Virus record (IMG/VR): IMGVR_UViG_3300046791_000584 | Span: 1-41,252 of that record | Direction: 5' to 3' (one strand) | From: a virus | DNA: 41,252 nt | The notes under the pieces: generated by a model | Databases searched by the model: none | Seen by the model: only the letters and a program-made list of their open reading frames with translations | What the model was told of the DNA's origin: nothing | Shown here: one piece after another, positions 1 through 6,660 of the stretch | Layout: each line of letters opens with the position of its first letter | Numbering within the stretch: position 1 is the stretch's first letter | Position numbers and translations under genes: made by a program

Positions 1-50
1 CCTTACCTTTTTTGGCGGTCGCCAGTAATATTTTAAAAGGAAATATGAAT
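1..50. other. Left edge, region downstream of terminase
   Basis: This is the short stretch after the terminase stop codon. It holds a small inverted repeat (TGGCG at 13-17 against CGCCA at 20-24) and an AT-only one (ATATTT/AAATAT around 30-48). Neither is followed by a convincing T-run on the - strand, so I cannot call a terminator. No gene is visible. The phage end or attachment site may lie here or just outside the window. Confidence 0.3.
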
Positions 51-1562
51 CTAGTCTAAGCTGGTTGAGTAAGGACTAACACCACTATCGCCCTTCTCTC
101 TTAGGATATAGCCATGGTACAATCGATAGTCGTATGCATCAGAGTAGTGTGTTGAGTGTTGTGGTTTGACTGACTGGTTACGCTCAGTACTCTTGTCCTT
201 CTTATCACCTAGCATGCCAGCTGCCTCTATCGATACACGCAGATCCTTACAGTTGATGGCGTTGTGTCGTACCCTGGGTAGGCGAGGATCCTCACCACTG
301 TGTAGCTTACTGATAAACCTGAAGCGAGCAAAGTGATCTATGTCACCTGTCTTCTTTCTTATTACACGCCACCCCTTATCACGTAACCGTTCAGCAAACT
401 GTTCGAATGCTGTTAGCTTAGATTGCCCCACTGTGTTGTTACCACTCTTATCTCCCCACTGGTATACTATCTTACACTTATGCATACGGTAGTACTCACA
501 GAAGTCATCGGCCAGATCATCCTGGTCCTTCTTGTTAGCCCCTTCATTGTAGGCGTGCATCGCATTAATAAAGCGCACCTCTTTTGGGTACTCCTGGTCA
601 ATGGTTATACAGTTGAACTTACCCCAGTCATGACTAATGTGTATGGACATATCCGGATTGTAGTCATCTGGTCCTTCATCAAATGTTGCATCCCGTTTAA
701 AATTGAGTTTGTCCAATGGCAAAGCAACCACCTTATCGTTGGCCAACGGGATGTAAAAATGCTTAGGGCCTAATGCGGGATAAAACGTGTTCCCGAAATT
801 TGTCACTTGCTGGTTGTGGATCATCACGAGTGCCGCATGCTCATTCATTTCAGCAAGCATTTGCTCTATCGCTTTTCTGCCCAGGATCTTAATATTCATA
901 AACGTGGATCCCAACTGTAGCTTAGCGTTAGGCTCCCAGCCAATGAAAGAATACATCTTCGGATCCGTCAACGCTTTTGCGCGAAAATCGAGCAAATAAT
1001 CTCCTTGATTTTTGTACGGCATCGAGCTGGTAAAATTCTGCTGAAGATGCACATCAATATCTTTAAAACTTGGATGCGTTCCGCGCATAGTTGGAATTAT
1101 GTAGTCATCGTATTCACTTTTATTGATCAGATATGCTTCATCAGTTAGCGACCAATCATAAGATCCTCCCGATATCAGCGAGGGCCTATCAAACGATCCG
1201 AAAATTACTGTTGTACCATTCCAAAAAGTAACGACATTCTCATAGCGATGTGGCTTGTGCCATGGTTTCTCAAAATGTTTTGGTGGCACCTTTCCAACGA
1301 CATAATGAATGCCTTCAATGTAACCGAGATGTTGCTCCCAACATGCCTTCATTGGAATAAGCGTCTTGGTGTAAATCATTGAGTAGGTGGGTGAGTTGAA
1401 CAACCCACAACTACGTGGCATCAACCAAACATACATGGCCACCTTCAATCCATTTGTAAAACTTTTTGAGAATCCTCTGGCTGCAATTAGCACGTTGTAG
1501 ATCGCCTTGCAGATCAGATACATCTGCGCCACCGGATTTAGATATCGCTTTACCTTCTTCAT
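51..1562 (-). CDS. terL: Terminase large subunit
   Basis: This is the DNA-packaging motor: an ATPase that pumps DNA through the portal plus a nuclease that cuts concatemers. With the start at ATG 1562 it has 503 residues, the normal size. The ATPase half shows a Walker A-like AARGFSKS at about 27-34, a Walker B with the catalytic acid in SLTDEAYLI around 139-146, and a coupling motif FTSSMPY near 177-183. The nuclease half shows acidic residues expected of an RNase H-like fold, in ISHDWGKF (D about 312) and QWGDKSGNN (D about 371). A longer reading frame opens at GTG 1604, but ATG 1562 overlaps the stop of the 23-codon gene upstream as ATGA, so I chose it. It is the last gene of late unit 5. 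The motifs are clear; the exact nuclease residues are inferred. Confidence 0.93.
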   Translation of the reverse strand: MKKVKRYLNPVAQMYLICKAIYNVLIAARGFSKSFTNGLKVAMYVWLMPRSCGLFNSPTYSMIYTKTLIPMKACWEQHLGYIEGIHYVVGKVPPKHFEKPWHKPHRYENVVTFWNGTTVIFGSFDRPSLISGGSYDWSLTDEAYLINKSEYDDYIIPTMRGTHPSFKDIDVHLQQNFTSSMPYKNQGDYLLDFRAKALTDPKMYSFIGWEPNAKLQLGSTFMNIKILGRKAIEQMLAEMNEHAALVMIHNQQVTNFGNTFYPALGPKHFYIPLANDKVVALPLDKLNFKRDATFDEGPDDYNPDMSIHISHDWGKFNCITIDQEYPKEVRFINAMHAYNEGANKKDQDDLADDFCEYYRMHKCKIVYQWGDKSGNNTVGQSKLTAFEQFAERLRDKGWRVIRKKTGDIDHFARFRFISKLHSGEDPRLPRVRHNAINCKDLRVSIEAAGMLGDKKDKSTERNQSVKPQHSTHYSDAYDYRLYHGYILREKGDSGVSPYSTSLD

Positions 1563-1630
1563 GTCTTTTTGCAGTTGCAATCGCGCAGATAGAATGCGCG
1601 ACACTGTTTACAGTAATAAAGTCGCGTCAT
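1559..1630 (-). CDS. 23-residue Cys-rich microprotein between the terminase subunits
   Basis: This tiny gene begins MTRLYYCKQCRAFYLRDC and continues with one more Cys in a CNC, giving a CxxC...CxC set that could bind one zinc ion. Its ATG (1630) overlaps the stop of the terminase small subunit as ATGA, and its own stop overlaps the terminase large subunit ATG (1562) as ATGA. Two perfect coupling junctions on both sides of a 24-codon frame are unlikely by chance and explain the otherwise unusual 60-bp gap between the two terminase genes. It may be a real microprotein, or mainly a translational bridge carrying ribosomes from terS to terL. I recognise no family. Moderate confidence because of its size. 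Confidence 0.55.
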   Translation of the reverse strand: MTRLYYCKQCRAFYLRDCNCKKT

Positions 1631-2214
1631 TTTGCATCCTCATATTCAACATCGTGAGTGAGCTCTTCCTGCAGGGCCCGGGCTTCGTTCTCCAGCTCCT
1701 TTTGACTCGCCACAATAATAATTTGCAGTGGCTTGAGATTTTTCAACAGATCTCCGATCGCATCAGATCCTTCACCGGTAAGATTATTAACTTCTCGATA
1801 CTCCTTCACAAATTTCCAATAGCCATCCATGTCATTGTTCTTCCAGCAACGATCAGCACCACGCAGAGCCATCTCTTCGTGAATTGCTCGCTTAGCATCC
1901 TTAAGATCTTCCTGTGGATTGCTGAAGAGCATCATCGCATTCCTGATATCATCGTACGCAACAGATCTGCTAACCTTAAAAAGCTTCTCAATGATTTCAG
2001 CAACCTGCTTTCTGGTCCTATGTCGGCACAACAATAACCACGCCTTCTCCAAGCGTTCACGAATGTCTGTTTCTATTTTGGTTAACTCAACACGCGATTT
2101 CTCACTATGGTAGTATTTATAAATACGATCGAACGTTGAGTCTTTCGTTTTGTTGGCCTGCTTGGGCAATTCATCATAGTTACTCTTCACCAGCGCGCTG
2201 TTCTCGGGCTTCAT
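1627..2214 (-). CDS. terS: Terminase small subunit candidate
   Basis: This 195-residue protein lies directly before the terminase large subunit, where the DNA-recognising small subunit is expected. A helix-turn-helix-like stretch lies at about residues 55-92 (RKQVAEIIEKLFKVSRSVAYDD), followed by a long helical, charged C-terminal half that fits an oligomerising domain. Its start overlaps the end of the coiled-coil gene upstream by 35 bp, and its stop overlaps the 23-residue gene as ATGA. The role rests on position, size and the HTH; the sequence is too diverged for me to place in a named small-subunit family. It could alternatively be another DNA-binding packaging factor. Confidence 0.65.
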   Translation of the reverse strand: MKPENSALVKSNYDELPKQANKTKDSTFDRIYKYYHSEKSRVELTKIETDIRERLEKAWLLLCRHRTRKQVAEIIEKLFKVSRSVAYDDIRNAMMLFSNPQEDLKDAKRAIHEEMALRGADRCWKNNDMDGYWKFVKEYREVNNLTGEGSDAIGDLLKNLKPLQIIIVASQKELENEARALQEELTHDVEYEDAK

Positions 2215-2899
2215 ATTGTAATTTTTTGAGTTGTAGTTTTAAATCAATTCGCTTCGCATCTGCGAGCGCAATTTTTTCTTTCCACTCGGCCACCTTGCCG
2301 GTATTCTTTGGTGCTTTGATCCCGGTGTTGTTATTCAGCAGCTTCTTATTGCATTTGTAAATGAGATCATCGAGTCTGCGGATCTCATGATGAAGCGCGC
2401 TGACATCAACAGGCTTCTGTTCTATTTCCAGGGAAACTGATTCCACACCAGGCAGCACACCATACTGCTCCACGTGCCGGATCTTATCCCACACACTCAT
2501 CATCCGATCGGTGAATGATTGTATTTGTGTTGCCAGATCTTCGAGCTCGGGCATTGGCAAATTGCCTTTCATAAATTCATCGGCCATGCCAGGGCTTTCC
2601 TTCGTGAGTTTCGTATCGATCTCAACTACCTTCCAGGCAATTGAAGTGCTCAACTTCCCGCGATCACGTTTCAGTTGCCCCATTTCTACCCACAGATCCT
2701 TCAGCAATAGATCCTTATTCAACTCTACCTGCTGCTTGATCAAGTTATTGATCCTATCATCATTCACGACAATGATTTTGAGCTGTGGCTTATTCACTTG
2801 GTATCCAGAAGGTCCTTTCACTCTGATCTTCGGCAATGGCTTCACGCGGGCCTTCTCATCAGCCTCACGCTTCAATACTTTTTTGACGTTGATCTTCAT
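2180..2899 (-). CDS. Coiled-coil protein of the packaging unit, unknown function
   Basis: A 239-residue protein, highly charged and mostly helical, with probable coiled coils around residues 60-100 (ELNKDLLLKDLWVEMGQLKR) and in the C-terminal 60 residues (KEKIALADAKRIDLKLQLKK). The start is ATG 2899, which overlaps the upstream stop as ATGA. The reading frame extends further upstream, but that extension translates to a hydrophobic stretch belonging to the overlapping membrane-protein gene. It sits in late unit 5 before the terminase genes, so a packaging or head-assembly accessory role is possible. I recognise no family and see no enzymatic motif. Confidence 0.7.
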   Translation of the reverse strand: MKINVKKVLKREADEKARVKPLPKIRVKGPSGYQVNKPQLKIIVVNDDRINNLIKQQVELNKDLLLKDLWVEMGQLKRDRGKLSTSIAWKVVEIDTKLTKESPGMADEFMKGNLPMPELEDLATQIQSFTDRMMSVWDKIRHVEQYGVLPGVESVSLEIEQKPVDVSALHHEIRRLDDLIYKCNKKLLNNNTGIKAPKNTGKVAEWKEKIALADAKRIDLKLQLKKLQYEAREQRAGEE

Positions 2900-3096
2900 T
2901 TGCGAGGTCCCGTATAGGTGGTTATGAATACCCAGGCCACATAGAACACAAAGCACCATGACCACCATACTTCCGTATAGGGTATGAATGAAATGGCATC
3001 ACGCCTGGCTTCGTCTTCGTTGATGATTGCTATAATGATGGCCGCCACCAGACTACCAATCGTGTAAGCGATAAGAATCCCTATTATCTGTACCAT
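2896..3096 (-). CDS. Small two-span membrane protein, first gene of late unit 5
   Basis: A 66-residue protein with two predicted membrane spans (MVQIIGILIAYTIGSLVAAI and WWSWCFVFYVAWVFITTY) separated by a short acidic/basic loop (NEDEARRD). ATG 3096 lies 6 nt after the -7 box of the unit 5 promoter, so the mRNA would be leaderless or nearly so. A GTG at 3117 would start inside the promoter and is rejected. Small membrane proteins next to packaging genes are often holins or lysis helpers, but a separate holin-like gene lies at 12903-13406. Function is therefore not assigned. Confidence 0.65.
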   Translation of the reverse strand: MVQIIGILIAYTIGSLVAAIIIAIINEDEARRDAISFIPYTEVWWSWCFVFYVAWVFITTYTGPRK

Positions 3097-3102
3097 TGAA
3101 AG

Positions 3103-3141
3103 CAAAAATGGCGACACTCTGTCGCCATAATTAGTACGGGC
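3103..3141 (-). promoter_or_regulatory. Late promoter P5 (packaging unit)
   Basis: Read on the - strand, GCCCGTACTAAT (3141-3130), a 19-bp spacer, then CATTTTTG (3110-3103), with ATG 3096 six nt later. The layout matches four other promoters in this window. The spacer contains a perfect inverted repeat with 7-bp arms, TGGCGACACTCTGTCGCCA (3109-3127), unique to this copy. The hairpin followed by TTTTT also looks like a - strand terminator, so the site might act as a switch. Confidence 0.7.
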
Positions 3142-3169
3142 TTTGATTGGAACCTCTATTGTCTGGGGT

Positions 3170-3199
3170 TTGTTACTTTAATCCTATTAATTAGATTTA
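3170..3199 (+). promoter_or_regulatory. Host-type promoter of the retropepsin cassette
   Basis: TTG (3170-3172), exactly 19 bp, then TAGATTTA (3192-3199). This fits the Bacteroidota vegetative consensus TTG-N19-TAnnTTTG with one mismatch, and lies 34 bp before ATG 3234. Unlike the late promoters it has the normal -33 TTG and lacks the GTACTAAA element, suggesting expression independent of the lytic programme. A short hairpin (CTCG/CGAG, about 3214-3227) lies in the leader. Confidence 0.5.
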
Positions 3200-3233
3200 G
3201 TATAGCTTTACAGCTCGAAAATACGAGAAACCC

Positions 3234-3482
3234 ATGTTAGAGAAGGAATTTCAATGGTTTTTGGACAACCAGAAGGCGTTGGCCACTAAATATGCCAATC
3301 GATACATTGTAATTGTTGGCGATAAAGTCGTTGGTGATTATGAAAGCGAAGGAGAGGCTTATCACGAGTCCATCAAAACCCTGAAGCTCGGTACATTCCT
3401 AATTCAACTCTGCACTGCCGACAAATCCTCTTTTACACAAACTTATTACACTCAGAGGGTAACTTTCCACCAGCCCAGCTGA
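3234..3482 (+). CDS. Small partner protein of the retropepsin cassette (DUF5678-like)
   Basis: An 82-residue protein on the strand opposite to all late genes. The core NRYIVIVGDKVVGDYESEGEAY and the following KLGTFLIQLC resemble the small all-alpha/beta DUF5678-type proteins that often precede aspartyl protease genes in bacteria: a beta hairpin carrying a VVGxxxS-like turn, then a helix and a strand. The gene is 4 bp upstream of the protease and is clearly co-transcribed with it. Its role is unknown; it could be a substrate, a regulator or an inhibitor of the protease. The family suggestion comes from remembered pattern only. Confidence 0.65.
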   Translation: MLEKEFQWFLDNQKALATKYANRYIVIVGDKVVGDYESEGEAYHESIKTLKLGTFLIQLCTADKSSFTQTYYTQRVTFHQPS

Positions 3483-3486
3483 TAGC

Positions 3487-3978
3487 ATGCACGGCTTAAC
3501 AGTTAAGGCCACTGGCATTTCACGCATCATTGTGATGGACATTGCCATATCTCTACCAAGTGCCGTTGCTAAAGCTGGTATTAAGGGAATTTGGGATACC
3601 GGAGCCACATCAACCGTGATCACTCAAAATGTCGTTAATGCGTTAGGCCTAGTACCTACGGGCAAAACGCTTGTAAATACAGCGAGCGCAAACAATGTTC
3701 AGACCAATACTTACCTAGTAGATGTCCACCTGCCAAATGGTTTAACCGTAAAGGACGTAATCGTTACTCTAGGTATCATTATGCCAGGAATCGATTGCCT
3801 GATTGGGATGGATATAATTACACTTGGCGACTTTACAATTACAAATCACGCTGGTCAGACCTGTATGTCATTCAGAGTTCCATCTCAGAATCAGGTAGAT
3901 TATGTTGTTGAGATTAACAAGGTCAATAGAAGGAACTATCTATATCGAGGGACACCGAAGAAAAAACGCACAAAATAA
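3487..3978 (+). CDS. Retropepsin-like aspartic protease
   Basis: A 163-residue protein with a single-domain retropepsin signature: the catalytic GIWDTGATSTVI (Asp37 in DTGA) and the second hydrophobic-hydrophobic-Gly motif CLIGMDIITLGD at about 104-115. Such enzymes must dimerise to build an active site. No signal peptide or membrane segment is seen, so it should act in the cytoplasm. The C-terminus is strongly basic (KKKRTK). The gene sits with its small partner in a cassette pointing against the late transcription units and is flanked by late promoters, typical of an accessory (moron) insertion. The target is unknown: possible roles are host-protein processing, anti-phage activity in the lysogen, or virion-protein maturation. 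Confidence 0.85.
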   Translation: MHGLTVKATGISRIIVMDIAISLPSAVAKAGIKGIWDTGATSTVITQNVVNALGLVPTGKTLVNTASANNVQTNTYLVDVHLPNGLTVKDVIVTLGIIMPGIDCLIGMDIITLGDFTITNHAGQTCMSFRVPSQNQVDYVVEINKVNRRNYLYRGTPKKKRTK

Positions 3979-3999
3979 TCATTTACTAAGACGAAAAGA

Positions 4000-6144
4000 T
4001 TAAAAATCAGCGTCAGCCTGGATATCGTTGACCGTCTTTATAGCATCCCTCGTTTCAGTCACTACGTTTTGCACTTTGATGGTCATCAATTTTTTACTCA
4101 CCACCATGTCCATCATCCTCGCCATTTTTTCGTAGTCAATATCCAAAGGTAATCCGTCCCTGGAAACTGGTCCTCGATCAGGGAAAGGATTTACAGGCCC
4201 ACCTGTAGCCAAATGTTTTGTAAAACGATCGTTGATCCTGCTAAGTGTACCTACACCAATCGCCTGAACGGCTCTCCTGCTAAAGAAAAATTCTCCACCC
4301 TCAAATTCAAGTGGCTGCCCAGTCGACCTGATCACACCAGGCATGCCGCCATCCTGATGGCTCGGACCTTCTACGTATCCACCTCTTTTAAACAATAACA
4401 CTTTGGCTGTTGCAAGACCCGCTCTGAAAAAAGCACGCAAGTTCTGAGCAGCAGTATAAGCTAATCCTGCAGGAACAGTTGCAGGTGCACCAGCTGCTCC
4501 AATCTTGGCACCGGCTGCAGCATTTGCTGACATTTCCTGCTGAAGATGCATTCCGATATCCGCCAGAGCAAAAGTTTTCCTGGCTGCCTTTGCCTGCTTT
4601 TCATTTTTTATTTGACCAGCAATCAATTCTCCAAGTCCTGCAGTTGTCTCCTGGATCGCCTCAAATTTTGTTTGCTCAATCTGTGCTTCAGCAGCTGCAA
4701 TCTTCTCCCGATCGGACAATGCTTTCTTGGCTATTTTATCCTGGTCCTCTTTGGCTTTTTTGAAGTTCTCATTTTCGATTGCCTGATACTTGTCACCAAT
4801 CGCTATGAGTTGTTGAGCTTCAATTTCTTTAAGCAACATTTTCTGCTCGAGGATCTGAGCTTCACTTCCCTGCAGCGCGAGGATCTTCTCTTCAGTTTGT
4901 TGCTGCACCATCGCAACCTCCTGATCAAATCCATCTTGTGCAGCTTGTGCCTTCAGCTGAGCAATATTTTTTGCAATTTCAACTTCACGCTTGGCGATCT
5001 CTTCAACGATATTCAGCTCGAGCGCGCGTGCCTTCTTTTTCTTATCAATATTGTCGGCCTGCAGCTGTATAATTGCAGCTTCGCTCTCGGCTCGCTTCTG
5101 ACGTTCATCATCAGTCAGTATTTTATCAAGATCCTGCTCGAGCACCAGGCGCTGATGTTTCAGTTTCAGGAAGTTCATTTCATCAGCGGTTTGCTGATCA
5201 GTAATGCGTTGAAACTCCTGCGCTGCAGCCAGACGCTCTTGGTCAGTTTTAGAAGTATCCCTGGCAATTGCCATAGCCTCAGATGCCTGAACATTCAATT
5301 TTGCCCGACTAACAGTAAGCCTTGCTTCAACATCCTCGATATCATTCTCCAGCTTCAATAATTTCTGGCCAGCTATCCAGGCAGCATCCCACACCTTCTT
5401 TGTTTCCTGGAAGGCTGTGTTCATTTTATCGGTGGCATTGGTGACACCGGTGGCCAGCTGGATGTGACCGTCAGCTAATTCTTTTAGGCCCTGCTTCCAC
5501 TCACCCTTGAAAAGCTTTACGATCGCCCCACCAATTACTGCGAGAGCTTTGAAACGATTGATGACATTCTCAACGATAACATTGCCTAAATCTTTAAGAG
5601 CCTGTACAGGATTTTCTACGGCCTCAGCCAGGCGTTTGAAAATTTTACCACCGAGCTCAGCAACGAGTCCGGTGATCATTTTGAAAAGAGCCTGCAGCGG
5701 ATACAATACTTCCTTGAGTTTATCAGCTCCCTCTTCAGTCTTGGTGAACCAGGTAACGAGTGCACCCAATGCGAGGACCAGAAGACCTATACCTGTAGAA
5801 GCGATCGCAGTTTTAAGAACACCCATCTGCGTGATCAGTCCACCAACACCTTGCTTCATTAATCCAAACGACTGGACTATTTGATTAAAAAATTGTGCAC
5901 CAGGTAATTTGTTCCATGCAGTTTTCAGCATGTCACTGGCTGAAGTGGTTCCTTCAATCTGCTTCTTAAGATCTCCCTGTAGTTTTTTAGCACCCTCGAG
6001 CTTTTGATGAGCATCCACCCAGGCCTGAGTTCCAACAGCCGCCTTGTCAGCTGCGAGTTGAGTCTCACGAATTTCTTTCTTGAGGCCCTGCATCGTTTTG
6101 CCGGCTAGTTCACCATTAACAAGTCTGATTACTAACTCTGCCAT
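4000..6144 (-). CDS. Tail tape measure protein
   Basis: A 714-residue protein that sets tail length and is injected with or ahead of the DNA. Visible features are a short helical N-terminus, a hydrophobic region at about residues 105-135 (STGIGLLVLALGALVTWF) and a second at about 195-215, then a very long Ala/Gln/Glu/Lys-rich coiled coil (roughly 255-510). The Gly-rich C-terminal block includes RGGYVEGPSHQDGGMPGVI and EFEGGEFFFSRRAV, which is typical of tape measure C-termini. It is the only gene of late unit 4, with its own promoter, and ATG 6144 lies 4 nt after the promoter box. At about 2.1 kb it predicts a tail on the order of 100 nm by the usual rule of about 0.15 nm per residue. Confidence 0.9.
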   Translation of the reverse strand: MAELVIRLVNGELAGKTMQGLKKEIRETQLAADKAAVGTQAWVDAHQKLEGAKKLQGDLKKQIEGTTSASDMLKTAWNKLPGAQFFNQIVQSFGLMKQGVGGLITQMGVLKTAIASTGIGLLVLALGALVTWFTKTEEGADKLKEVLYPLQALFKMITGLVAELGGKIFKRLAEAVENPVQALKDLGNVIVENVINRFKALAVIGGAIVKLFKGEWKQGLKELADGHIQLATGVTNATDKMNTAFQETKKVWDAAWIAGQKLLKLENDIEDVEARLTVSRAKLNVQASEAMAIARDTSKTDQERLAAAQEFQRITDQQTADEMNFLKLKHQRLVLEQDLDKILTDDERQKRAESEAAIIQLQADNIDKKKKARALELNIVEEIAKREVEIAKNIAQLKAQAAQDGFDQEVAMVQQQTEEKILALQGSEAQILEQKMLLKEIEAQQLIAIGDKYQAIENENFKKAKEDQDKIAKKALSDREKIAAAEAQIEQTKFEAIQETTAGLGELIAGQIKNEKQAKAARKTFALADIGMHLQQEMSANAAAGAKIGAAGAPATVPAGLAYTAAQNLRAFFRAGLATAKVLLFKRGGYVEGPSHQDGGMPGVIRSTGQPLEFEGGEFFFSRRAVQAIGVGTLSRINDRFTKHLATGGPVNPFPDRGPVSRDGLPLDIDYEKMARMMDMVVSKKLMTIKVQNVVTETRDAIKTVNDIQADADF

Positions 6145-6148
6145 GGTA

Positions 6149-6187
6149 CGAAACTATTGGGTGGTTTGTGGGTAAAGTAGTACGGGC
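6149..6187 (-). promoter_or_regulatory. Late promoter P4 (tape measure)
   Basis: On the - strand: GCCCGTACTACT (6187-6176), 19 bp, TAGTTTCG (6156-6149), then TACC and ATG 6144. The upstream element differs from the CCCCGTACTAAA form at three positions. It begins right at the stop of the preceding gene (6188), so no room exists for another signal between units 3 and 4. Confidence 0.7.
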
Positions 6188-6658
6188 TCATATAGTTGCG
6201 GCCTCCTGCATGTCTTGTTCAATCGCCTGGTCAAAGGCTGCCAGAACGTTTTGATTTAATTCTTTCAGCACAGCGCTCAGGCTCTTCTTTCTCCAGGGCT
6301 TTGCCTTCCATGTATCGTGCTTCTTCTTATCCCAGGCAACAGCCCAAGCAAGCTTCTCCGCTTTTTTTGGATCGTCTCTTTTTGTGGATGCCCACTCCAT
6401 TAACTTCTTCATGTCCGGCAGTTCGGTCCATTGCATTTTTCGTTTGTCCAACAACTTCACGTGATCATCGAACGTGATCTGGATCACAGGTGACTTAGTT
6501 ACATCACCCTCTACCACATCGACTGTAACGCTTTCAGCACCTGCACCGGTATTTGAATATTTAGGACCTCTCAGTACTTCCTGGATGGAGTGCTTAATTA
6601 TAGACTGATGCCGGTGGGCAATGTCATTGAGTATAATTACCAGGCGCGGACTGTACAT
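6188..6658 (-). CDS. Conserved-looking tail protein, unknown function
   Basis: A 156-residue protein between the tail-tip protein and the tape measure. The N-terminal part (MYSPRLVIILNDIAHRHQSI) looks helical, the middle has a beta-rich stretch (ESVTVDVVEGDVTKSPVIQITFDDHV), and the C-terminal half is Lys/Trp-rich and helical. No signal peptide or catalytic motif is seen. Position in the late unit 3 tail cluster suggests a structural or assembly role, for example tail completion. I cannot name a family. It is the last gene of unit 3 and abuts promoter P4. Confidence 0.65.
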   Translation of the reverse strand: MYSPRLVIILNDIAHRHQSIIKHSIQEVLRGPKYSNTGAGAESVTVDVVEGDVTKSPVIQITFDDHVKLLDKRKMQWTELPDMKKLMEWASTKRDDPKKAEKLAWAVAWDKKKHDTWKAKPWRKKSLSAVLKELNQNVLAAFDQAIEQDMQEAATI

Positions 6659-6660
6659 AA

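Noticed and set aside
1563-1604. Longer terminase large subunit starting at GTG 1604
   Set aside because: ATG 1562 has a perfect ATGA overlap with the 23-codon gene, and the extra 14 residues are not typical of terminase N-termini.
2900-2968. Longer version of the coiled-coil protein starting at 2968 with a hydrophobic leader
   Set aside because: The leader is an out-of-frame reading of the overlapping membrane protein gene; ATG 2899 forms an ATGA overlap.
3234-3978. Toxin-antitoxin pair
   Set aside because: The second gene is a retropepsin by its motifs and the first does not resemble an antitoxin; gene pair structure alone is not enough.
4546-5361. Long open frame on the + strand inside the tape measure gene
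   Set aside because: It is antisense to a well-supported coiled-coil coding region, has no recognisable protein pattern and arises from the codon bias of the tape measure gene.
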